From the NCBI GenBank assembly GCA_028718525.1, contig JAQULP010000004.1, positions 1 to 64,000 on the forward strand: 64,000 bases of DNA. The letters run 5' to 3'. Source of the stretch: Sulfuricurvum sp. (lineage in GTDB: Bacteria > Campylobacterota > Campylobacteria > Campylobacterales > Sulfurimonadaceae). Under the pieces are notes generated by a model. It did no database searches, was not told where the DNA came from, and saw nothing but the letters and a program-made list of their open reading frames with translations. The translations under genes and the position numbers were made by a program. Position 1 is the first letter of the stretch. The number at the start of each line of letters is the position of its first letter. Shown here piece after piece: positions 8,980 to 15,486 of the stretch.

Positions 8980-9405
8980 ATGTCACTATCACCTTCAACC
9001 ATTACTACGGTTAAAGCTACAGCAGGAGTAGTTGCAACCCATGCGGAAGCCATAACGATGAAAATGTATGAGATCCTCTTTTCAGAATATCCTGAAACCA
9101 AGGATTTTTTCAAAGATGCAGATCCTATGCAACACAAGAAACTTGCAAGTGCAGTCAGCGCCTATGCAGCTAATATCGACAACCTCGAAGTACTGACACA
9201 AGCTGTAGAAAAAATGGCTCAGACCCATGTCAAAAGCAGTGTAAAACCTGAACATTATCCCATCGTAGGAGTTTGTATTTTAAAAGCCATCAAAGAGGTT
9301 CTTGGTGATACTGCAACTGACGAAATACTTGAAGCATGGAAAGAAGCTTACTTTTTTCTTGCCGATATTCTGATTGCACGTGAGAAAGAAATATATGCAG
9401 CATAA
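8980..9405 (+). CDS. Single-domain haemoglobin (Vitreoscilla/Cgb-like globin)
   Basis: 141 residues with an AAAAGGA site six bases before the ATG. The sequence aligns by eye with Vitreoscilla haemoglobin over its whole length. Proximal haem ligand His83 (F8, in AQTHVKSSVKPEHY), Gln51 at E7, Tyr30 at B10 and Phe43/44 at CD1 are all visible, and the C-terminal HYPIVG and AIKEVLGDTATDEILEAW segments are highly typical. Such cytoplasmic globins bind O2 and NO and in Campylobacter protect against nitrosative stress by NO dioxygenation. It is one of the few plus-strand genes here, stands alone, and lies inside the inferred first island between two mutS7 fragments. Function is well supported; the physiological trigger is inferred. 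Confidence 0.95.
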   Translation: MSLSPSTITTVKATAGVVATHAEAITMKMYEILFSEYPETKDFFKDADPMQHKKLASAVSAYAANIDNLEVLTQAVEKMAQTHVKSSVKPEHYPIVGVCILKAIKEVLGDTATDEILEAWKEAYFFLADILIAREKEIYAA

Positions 9406-9468
9406 TTATTTGGTCAGAACGTTGATCTTGTCATGTTAAGACAGATCAGCTACCTGTACTTTAGCGAA

Positions 9469-9506
9469 CTGTTCCAAAATTGACCCCTTTCTGGAACAGG
9501 CTTTTT
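9469..9506 (+). terminator. Rho-independent terminator-like hairpin after globin
   Basis: CTGTTCCA (9469-9476) pairs with TGGAACAG (9492-9499), a perfect 8-bp stem with a 15-base loop, followed by GCTTTTT. It lies 64 bases after the globin stop. The stem also carries TTCCAAAATT, which is inverted at 8767-8776 on the other side of the globin gene. Confidence 0.6.
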
Positions 9507-9649
9507 AACAGTTAATTCGTTTCAAAATCAAGATTTTTTTGAAGTGATAAGATGAAAATGATAGTTGGATGTGAGCTAAAATTAGTATGTTATAGCAGCT
9601 ATCAGCAGAGCTGATTTTTGCTAAATTCAAATGATTTCAGTCGTCAAAG

Positions 9650-9934
9650 TTATTGGCTCACTTCGGTGTTTTTACCATATTGGTATTGTCCGCCAGTACC
9701 ACTGCCATCTTTCAATCTTTGCTGGTCCATAGTGCCTTGAGCATTTCCACTATGTGAATCTTTAGTACCTTTGTATTGGTATTTATTTTGACTTCCTGAA
9801 CCGCTTCCATCTTGAAGTCTTTGTTGCTGCATGGTACTATGACCACCAGAGCCACCACTTCCTCCGCCTCTTGCTAAGAGAGCATTACTGCTTAGAATCA
9901 AAGATGCAATGATTAAAAAACGTAACCCTTTCAT
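9650..9934 (-). CDS. Small Gly-rich secreted protein with an internal repeat
   Basis: 94 residues from the ATG at 9934, which has a GAGGAG site; an upstream in-frame start would add a non-signal leader and is less likely. A clear signal peptide (MKGLRFLIIASLILSSNALL) is followed by a Gly/Ser-rich segment and two copies of a motif: MQQQRLQDGSGSGS then KYQYKG, and MDQQRLKDGSGTGG then QYQYGK. No Cys and no known enzymatic motif. Probably a periplasmic or surface-exposed low-complexity protein; I do not recognise the family. It lies in the inferred first island and reads towards the globin terminator. Confidence 0.75.
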   Translation of the reverse strand: MKGLRFLIIASLILSSNALLARGGGSGGSGGHSTMQQQRLQDGSGSGSQNKYQYKGTKDSHSGNAQGTMDQQRLKDGSGTGGQYQYGKNTEVSQ

Positions 9935-10121
9935 GGGAACTCCTCTGTTTGTTGATAAGAGAATGGTAACATTCAAGTATTAGTGAAGTGTTAGTGAAAG
10001 GTTAAAATTGACTAATTCCTGCTAATTTTTAAAAAGCTAGACTTAATTTTTTTTGTGCAGTGACTACTGCTATCGCATACCTTTGTTCATACCTTGGCCT
10101 TTATTTTGCGATGTTGGGCTC

Positions 10122-10199
10122 AAACCTACAATTGGGTTTTTGTTGCATGCGTTTTAAAATTTGCTTAAAATAATACTGCTTGCTCTAAAACCTACAATT
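10122..10199. repeat. Two copies of a 12-base direct repeat
   Basis: AAACCTACAATT occurs at 10122-10133 and 10188-10199, 66 bases apart, each preceded by a GCTC. The spacing resembles one CRISPR repeat-spacer unit, but there are only two diverged copies and no cas genes. The rest of 9935-10301 contains no open frame or motif I can support. Confidence 0.35.
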
Positions 10200-10306
10200 T
10201 TAAAACCAATCGTCAGCTGATACAAAATGATGAACAATCTCGTGGAGGAAGGATCAAATTTCTGCCCTAAACAACCATCCAAAACTCAACTTTAATCTTC
10301 AAAAAA

Positions 10307-10327
10307 ATGTGAAGTTTTGTGTAGTTA
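10307..10327. repeat. TGTAG-type repeat downstream of mutS7 fragment B
   Basis: ATGTGAAGTTTTGTGTAGTT-like copy (one T shorter than its relatives) lying about 100 bases past the stop of fragment B. The same element lies at 10618-10638 and at 18085-18105, the latter at the equivalent place past the intact mutS7 stop. Paired GTGTAG-type direct repeats resemble arm-type sites of tyrosine integrases; this reading is inference. Confidence 0.55.
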
Positions 10328-10423
10328 CTATTGAAAATGTATTACGAGAAAAATGCTTCAAAATACTCTATTTTGCATTTTTTTGCTGTATAAAAGGTGC
10401 CTACATCTCCCTAAAACAGGGTT

Positions 10424-10558
10424 TTACGAACCACTTGCAGTTTCACTATAGCTGAGCTTCAGTCCCTCTTCACTCATTACAAATCCGTGAACGGCGATTT
10501 TCCCCTCGTGCACGAGCCTGTGGTGCTTCGAGCAAAGCGGGATCAGATTGTAGCGGTG
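10424..10558 (-). pseudogene. 3' fragment B of a mutS7-HNH gene
   Basis: About 44 codons ending in SYSETASGS and a TAA at 10424-10426. They match the C-terminus of the intact MutS7 (which ends SYSETGSDS) and include [19 protein letters not shown]. Homology breaks just after base 10558, inside the HNH-coding part. Unlike fragment A, the match to the intact gene continues about 120 bases past the stop (10302-10423 against 18081-18201). The divergence shows it is a different copy rather than a recent duplicate of the intact gene. It marks the junction between the two inferred islands. Confidence 0.88.
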
Positions 10559-10617
10559 ACATATTCCGTTTTTTAAAGCCCTATTTCACGGTGTTTCAAA
10601 GGGGTGTCTCAAATTTC

Positions 10618-10678
10618 ATGTGAAGTTTTTGTGTAGTTTATATTGCATCAAATTGCTTCAAATTGCATCAAAATCAAT
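10618..10678. repeat. Left copy of island-2 direct repeat with 10-base iterons
   Basis: ATGTGAAGTTTTTGTGTAGT begins at 10618. Bases 10630-10656 are identical, 27 of 27, to 17945-17971 on the far side of the type I restriction operon. Inside lie three 10-base units in tandem, ATTGCATCAA, ATTGCTTCAA and ATTGCATCAA (10642-10671). The gap 10559-10846 has no gene. The arrangement fits the end of a mobile island with helically phased recombinase-binding sites (inference). Confidence 0.75.
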
Positions 10679-10846
10679 TTTTTACACTAAATTAACTATA
10701 TATTTTCAATGTCAAAATGAGAGATTTTTTTGTCTAAAGATAGATAATCAATCAGGAAATTTGACACAATCAACTGATTTGAATGGTTATAAACTTTGAG
10801 GTGTTAGCGAAAAATAATGTGTCTATAAAACGGGGGGGTTCCAATA

Positions 10847-11380
10847 TTATAAAAAGCTTCTTCCCGCAGGTAAAGCTCCTCTAGCATAAGCAGAATTATT
10901 ATTTATTTCAAGTCTCCATAAAAATCGCTCCATCAGCCCTTTTGCATAATATATTTGTAGCTCATCATGCTCTCTATCTATCGAGCCACCGATTCTAGTC
11001 ATCATATTCTTGAAATCTTTTTCTTGATCTTTGTCATCTCTGAAAAGTGCATTATCCATTTTTATAGCTCGTTCACTTTCAGTTAAATCCATAAACTCTG
11101 ATTCTTTATCAAGTACTTCTTCAAAAAGTTCTTTTAATATATCAGATGCATAGATACTGTTTTTTATGTATATCTTCTTGAGTGCTAGAAAGTTATTATA
11201 TGGCTCCTCTGACCCATATCTCATATTTTTCAGATAATAGACATACAACGGACTGTATAGCTTCTCTATACGCTCTTTTAACTCAGCTTTATTACTATTG
11301 CGTACAAAGATATACAAATTAGTCCCAGCAACAAGTATTGCGCCCATGATAGCACCTATTCCGATAGCATTCAAATCCAT
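10847..11380 (-). CDS. Hypothetical membrane-anchored protein at the end of the type I RM operon
   Basis: 177 residues. The N-terminus has one membrane segment (about residues 5-26, IGIGAIMGAILVAGTNLYIF) and the rest is soluble, charged and helical. Its ATG overlaps the last base of the hsdS stop codon, so it is co-translated with the specificity subunit. No domain is recognised. Similar single-span proteins of unknown role sit in many phage-defence and restriction loci, where they may act at the membrane. The extreme C-terminus (SAYARGALPAGRSFL) is compositionally unlike the rest and may come from a read-through after a downstream rearrangement. Confidence 0.65.
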   Translation of the reverse strand: MDLNAIGIGAIMGAILVAGTNLYIFVRNSNKAELKERIEKLYSPLYVYYLKNMRYGSEEPYNNFLALKKIYIKNSIYASDILKELFEEVLDKESEFMDLTESERAIKMDNALFRDDKDQEKDFKNMMTRIGGSIDREHDELQIYYAKGLMERFLWRLEINNNSAYARGALPAGRSFL

Positions 11381-12621
11381 TACAACTCACCCCTAAACGC
11401 TTTATCCAGAATCGAAGCTTTCAAAGCTTTGAGACTATCCATTTTTTCTTTTTGAATCGTTTTCACTTTTTCCATTTTTTCGGATACAGAATCTAAATAA
11501 ACTACAACTTTTTGTTGGATTGGAAGTGGTGGAAATTCGATCTCAACATTTTTAATTTTTGATAAATTAAGGTTCTGTTGACGAACACCTTGACGTTCTT
11601 CTAAAATTTTTGGTTTTAAATATTCTAGTTGATATTTCAAAAAGAATATATTTAATTCATCTTCATTTGGTTTGATTCCAACGATTGCTTGATTACAACT
11701 ACCATCAGTATGCAATATGGACATTTTCATTGCGGCAGTATCATACATACCAATTAGTAACGTACCTTTAGAAAAAAGCTTTGCAGATGAATTTTTAAGA
11801 CCTTCATCTGTAATACGTTCTTTTGCAGGTAAAGTAAATTGTTGATTTAGCTCTCCAGAACTAAACCATTCAATTGTGCCATTTTCCCAATATTCATTTT
11901 TTGTCCGTAAAGGAGTCCCACCAGCAGACATTTTTTGATCAAATTTTTCTAGTTTTTCTTTTTTGTGTTGACCGTCCAACTCCCCAAAAACTTCATTCAA
12001 AACACTTCCCATAAAAGCATCCGCTTCATCCATATTTTTTTGATGAAGTTCGATTGATTTATCGATTTTGGTAAAGAGTAAATCGAGTTTTGAAACAATT
12101 CGTTGTTGTTCAGATAGTGGTGGGACTGGTATTTCTATTTTTTTTGTTTTTGTCAAACTAATAAATCTTAACGCAGAACCCATTGTTAAATCTACAAATT
12201 GATTTAAAAAAGGTTCTGAATAAAAATAGTAGTATAGATATTTCGGTTTTAATAAATCATTTGTTTTAAGTTTAGTCAACTGAGGAGATATGTTAGAGAT
12301 TTTAAAATATTCGTCTTCTATTATAGATGAAATATTAGAAAAATCATTTTTTACACCTCTGTTCACTAAAATTACATCACCAACAGTAGTTTGAGCTTTT
12401 GTCAAAATTGAATGTTTTTCATTTGATATATATTTAATTTTTTCATATTCAATTTTACCATTCACTCCAATTGCGGCAGCAGTTAAAAATGGAATACCAC
12501 TATCAATAAATTCATCTTTTGTTGGGTAGCTTTCACCATAGTTACCATCTATGATTTTATCAGTACATTCATCTAATTTTTTCCACTGCCACCCATTCGG
12601 AAGATCATACAACTCACTCAT
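11380..12621 (-). CDS. hsdS: Type I restriction-modification specificity subunit HsdS
   Basis: 413 residues with the usual two-fold layout. Target recognition domain 1 (about 1-150, LPNGWQWKKLDECTDKIIDG) is followed by a conserved spacer helix (PVPPLSEQQRIVSKLDLLFT). Target recognition domain 2 (about 215-365) and a second spacer helix (FPPLPIQQKVVVYLD) complete it. HsdS chooses the bipartite DNA target for the HsdM2S methyltransferase and the HsdR2M2S nuclease. The start overlaps the 3' end of the preceding 213-residue gene by 8 bases. The two recognition domains differ in sequence, so the target should be asymmetric; it cannot be read from here. Confidence 0.93.
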   Translation of the reverse strand: MSELYDLPNGWQWKKLDECTDKIIDGNYGESYPTKDEFIDSGIPFLTAAAIGVNGKIEYEKIKYISNEKHSILTKAQTTVGDVILVNRGVKNDFSNISSIIEDEYFKISNISPQLTKLKTNDLLKPKYLYYYFYSEPFLNQFVDLTMGSALRFISLTKTKKIEIPVPPLSEQQRIVSKLDLLFTKIDKSIELHQKNMDEADAFMGSVLNEVFGELDGQHKKEKLEKFDQKMSAGGTPLRTKNEYWENGTIEWFSSGELNQQFTLPAKERITDEGLKNSSAKLFSKGTLLIGMYDTAAMKMSILHTDGSCNQAIVGIKPNEDELNIFFLKYQLEYLKPKILEERQGVRQQNLNLSKIKNVEIEFPPLPIQQKVVVYLDSVSEKMEKVKTIQKEKMDSLKALKASILDKAFRGEL

Positions 12622-13240
12622 TATCGAATCCTAATTTCCAAAAATACATATCTACTAATTTCATTTTAGGAAATTTACTTTCAAATTTTTCAAATTCATT
12701 GATATTATCGATATAAAATTTATTTAACTGCAACAAACCTTTTTTAGAAAATTTTTTCTCTATTTCTTGTCTTGGATTTTCTCTATTGTGCAGAGCTATG
12801 CCATTAACAAAAAATCTATCATAAGCAGGTACACTTCCTAATGTACCTAATAATATTTTAGTAATTAATGTATCTGTTGAATTATTATTACCTTTTGAAT
12901 TTTTATGAGCATTTGCATAGTAATGCTTAATAATTTGCTCTTTAATTTCATTTATAACACTAAAATCATATATGTCATTTACACTATATTTTTTAATAAC
13001 TTTCACAACTTCAATATGAATCGTATAATCATTTTGAAGTAAAAAGGTGGAGCCTCTATACATACCCCAGCTTGCCAAGTAAAATCCTAAATGTAATGCA
13101 GCAGTATCATCATCACTTTCATCTTTAAAATAAGTATTTTGAAAATATTGATAACAAGTTTTCCAAGAATTAAATCTATGAAATTCTTGTTCTTCTAAAT
13201 CAATAAATGATTGCAATGTGTTTTTAATATCATTATTCAT
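12614..13240 (-). CDS. Hypothetical protein between hsdM and hsdS
   Basis: 208 residues from the ATG at 13240 (MNNDIKNTLQSF), which overlaps the end of hsdM and has GGAAAAA eight bases upstream. I do not recognise a named family. Conspicuous segments are LHLGFYLASWGMYRGSTFLL and LGTLGSVPAYDRFF, which look like a conserved globular core rather than random filler. It has no signal peptide or membrane segment. Its overlaps with both hsdM and hsdS show it is part of the restriction operon. Possible roles are a subunit, inhibitor or effector; none can be chosen from the sequence. Confidence 0.75.
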   Translation of the reverse strand: MNNDIKNTLQSFIDLEEQEFHRFNSWKTCYQYFQNTYFKDESDDDTAALHLGFYLASWGMYRGSTFLLQNDYTIHIEVVKVIKKYSVNDIYDFSVINEIKEQIIKHYYANAHKNSKGNNNSTDTLITKILLGTLGSVPAYDRFFVNGIALHNRENPRQEIEKKFSKKGLLQLNKFYIDNINEFEKFESKFPKMKLVDMYFWKLGFDNE

Positions 13241-14720
13241 TGATATTTTTTCCAATCAATATCGCTTCGATTTCATTCATTAAATCAGTAATCTCTTCAT
13301 TGTTAAGTTTGATATTTTCGACCAGTTCGATGGGTGATTTATGCTCGATTGTTTCATTTCGATTGGGATTTTTTGCCGATATATCAAAATCTTTGATATC
13401 GTTGACATTCACTATCCAACTGTTCTCTGTAATGGTTCTCTCTTTCCATACGGACAAAAATTCTGAGAAGTGATCGTAGGTGATAGGTTTGTTCTTGGTG
13501 AGTTTCGAGGTTGGATTGACCTCGTAATAAAATATGTCCGATGTCGATCCGTTTCTATCGAAAAATATAACATTCGTTTTAACACCGCTATACGGTAAAA
13601 ATACACCACTCGGCAAACTCAGTATCGTATGGACATTAAAACGCTCCAGTAGCTCTTGTTTAACCGCTTGGAACGCATTATTGGTTTGAAACAATACTCC
13701 CTCTGGGATTACCACCCCACATCGTCCATTTACTTTTAGACTGTTCATCATGTGTTGAAGAAAAAGTAGCTCAGTCGCATTGGATTTGATAGGGAAATTT
13801 TGTTGTATTTGCTCTTTTTCTTTTCCGCCAAACGGTGGGTTAGCTAGGATGATGTCATATCGATCTTTTTCCTCTAGCCCTCGGATATCTTTGGTCAGTG
13901 TATTGGTTTTAGAGATGTTTGGTGATTCGATACCGTGCAGGATCATATTCATTACACCCATGACATAGGACAATGGTGTTTTCTCATTTCCGAAAAATGT
14001 ATCTTCGCTCAAAAACTTGAACTGATCGACGGATATGTCTCGTTGTTTATTCTCTTTTGCATCAATGTATCGAATATGGTTGTACGCTTCGATCAGGAAT
14101 CCACAACTTCCGACAGCTGGATCATAGATCGTCTGCCCGACTTGTGGATTAACCACATCGGTCATAACTTTGATAAGGGGACGAGGAGTATAAAATTCCC
14201 CACTGTTTCCACCATCACTTCCCATATCTTTGAGCAGTTTTTCATAAATGATTGAGAGTTGAAATAGATCAGATTGGTTATGGAAGTCCATTTCATCGAT
14301 AATATCCAATATCTCTCTGATCGTATGCCCATTTGCGATACGATTATCTAAATATTCGAATATTGCACCGATTTTATATTTGATCGATTTAGGGTCTTCA
14401 GTAATATTTTTGAATCCCTTAAGATACGGAAATAGCTCTTTATTTACGAAGTCCAATAGATCAGCTCCGCTTTTGGCATTGATGAGATCGATTTTCCCAT
14501 TGACCTTTGGAACTGCCCAATTGCTCCATTTGAACTTATCATCTAAAATATAGTTGTAGTCTTTACCGATCAGTAATGCTTCATCTGCTTTTGAATCTTC
14601 GAGATCATTGAGAAATTTTAAAAAAAGTATCCAACTGATTTGCTCTGTATAGTGCATCGCACCACTTATACCATCATCACGTCTTAGGATGTCGGTTATT
14701 CGATTAATTTTTAATTCCAA
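13233..14720 (-). CDS. hsdM: Type I restriction-modification methyltransferase HsdM
   Basis: 495 residues. The helical N-terminal HsdM domain (about 1-130) is followed by the N6-adenine methyltransferase core with the SAM-binding motif I (YDPAVGSCGFLIEAY) and catalytic motif IV NPPF (in ILANPPFGGKEKE). It modifies adenine in the sequence chosen by HsdS and forms the core of the restriction complex. The gene overlaps the HEPN-motif gene by 17 bases at its start and the 213-residue gene at its end. Length is normal for the family. Confidence 0.96.
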   Translation of the reverse strand: MELKINRITDILRRDDGISGAMHYTEQISWILFLKFLNDLEDSKADEALLIGKDYNYILDDKFKWSNWAVPKVNGKIDLINAKSGADLLDFVNKELFPYLKGFKNITEDPKSIKYKIGAIFEYLDNRIANGHTIREILDIIDEMDFHNQSDLFQLSIIYEKLLKDMGSDGGNSGEFYTPRPLIKVMTDVVNPQVGQTIYDPAVGSCGFLIEAYNHIRYIDAKENKQRDISVDQFKFLSEDTFFGNEKTPLSYVMGVMNMILHGIESPNISKTNTLTKDIRGLEEKDRYDIILANPPFGGKEKEQIQQNFPIKSNATELLFLQHMMNSLKVNGRCGVVIPEGVLFQTNNAFQAVKQELLERFNVHTILSLPSGVFLPYSGVKTNVIFFDRNGSTSDIFYYEVNPTSKLTKNKPITYDHFSEFLSVWKERTITENSWIVNVNDIKDFDISAKNPNRNETIEHKSPIELVENIKLNNEEITDLMNEIEAILIGKNINE

Positions 14721-15486
14721 TTATATTGCCTCTTTTTTCATATAAGTTTTTTTCTGAATATGCTTTTTGTATTTTATCTCCCCAACCAAATTCCAAAGAT
14801 CTCCACATATCGAAATTTAATTCATTTAATACAACTATGATTTTTTTAAATTCTTTTAAAATCAAATATAAAATTTTTGTATCATCATTTATCCTACAAA
14901 TTAAATCATTTCCATTTTCATGAATAATTTTCAGAATTTCACCATATGAATTTATAGAACTATATTCATCTTTTTTAAATTTAAGAAATGTGTTTCCATG
15001 TCCAAGTTTATTCCTTAATTTTTTCATACAAAGAACATATTCATAATTACAAACATTTTTCATATCAATATCTGTAATTAAAGCAATGTAATCTATTGCT
15101 CTTTCAATATCTGAATAAATTGCTTTTAATCCAAAATCAGGAGGAATCTTACAGCCATATTTTTCTCTTACTTCAAAAGAAAAATTAACCATTGCTTTTT
15201 CAAAAATAGTATATATTTTAATAATCAGTGATTCATTGATTGTTGATGATATGTACTTCACATCTTCAAAGTTGTCTGAAAACATTGTTTTGAATTCTTC
15301 CAAAGTTAAGTTGTAATGATTTTTTTCATATTCTACGACCAAATCACCTTCAATCTTTTCATATAATTCATGCAATGATTCGTCTAAGTTTTTTGATATT
15401 AAATCAATTGCATCTTTGATATAGGCGTATTCTTTTCTTGTGTAGTAAAAAACAAACTCTCCACTTTTAAAATCTTCATCAATCAT
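14704..15486 (-). CDS. HEPN-motif protein embedded in the type I RM operon
   Basis: 260 residues, AT-rich and all-helical in appearance. Around residue 157 lies RNKLGHG, which fits the R-x4-6-H catalytic motif of HEPN ribonucleases (RN...H form), in a predicted helix after a long helical N-terminus. HEPN domains act as RNases or scaffolds in defence systems; PrrC and RloC anticodon nucleases are known examples linked to type I restriction. No ATPase domain is fused here, unlike PrrC. The ATG overlaps the hsdR stop (TAATG) and the end overlaps hsdM, so it is made in step with the complex. HEPN membership rests on one motif and context. Confidence 0.6.
   Translation of the reverse strand: MIDEDFKSGEFVFYYTRKEYAYIKDAIDLISKNLDESLHELYEKIEGDLVVEYEKNHYNLTLEEFKTMFSDNFEDVKYISSTINESLIIKIYTIFEKAMVNFSFEVREKYGCKIPPDFGLKAIYSDIERAIDYIALITDIDMKNVCNYEYVLCMKKLRNKLGHGNTFLKFKKDEYSSINSYGEILKIIHENGNDLICRINDDTKILYLILKEFKKIIVVLNELNFDMWRSLEFGWGDKIQKAYSEKNLYEKRGNIIGIKN

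Noticed and set aside
10077-10210. CRISPR array
   Set aside because: Only two diverged short repeats and no cas genes, so not called as an array.
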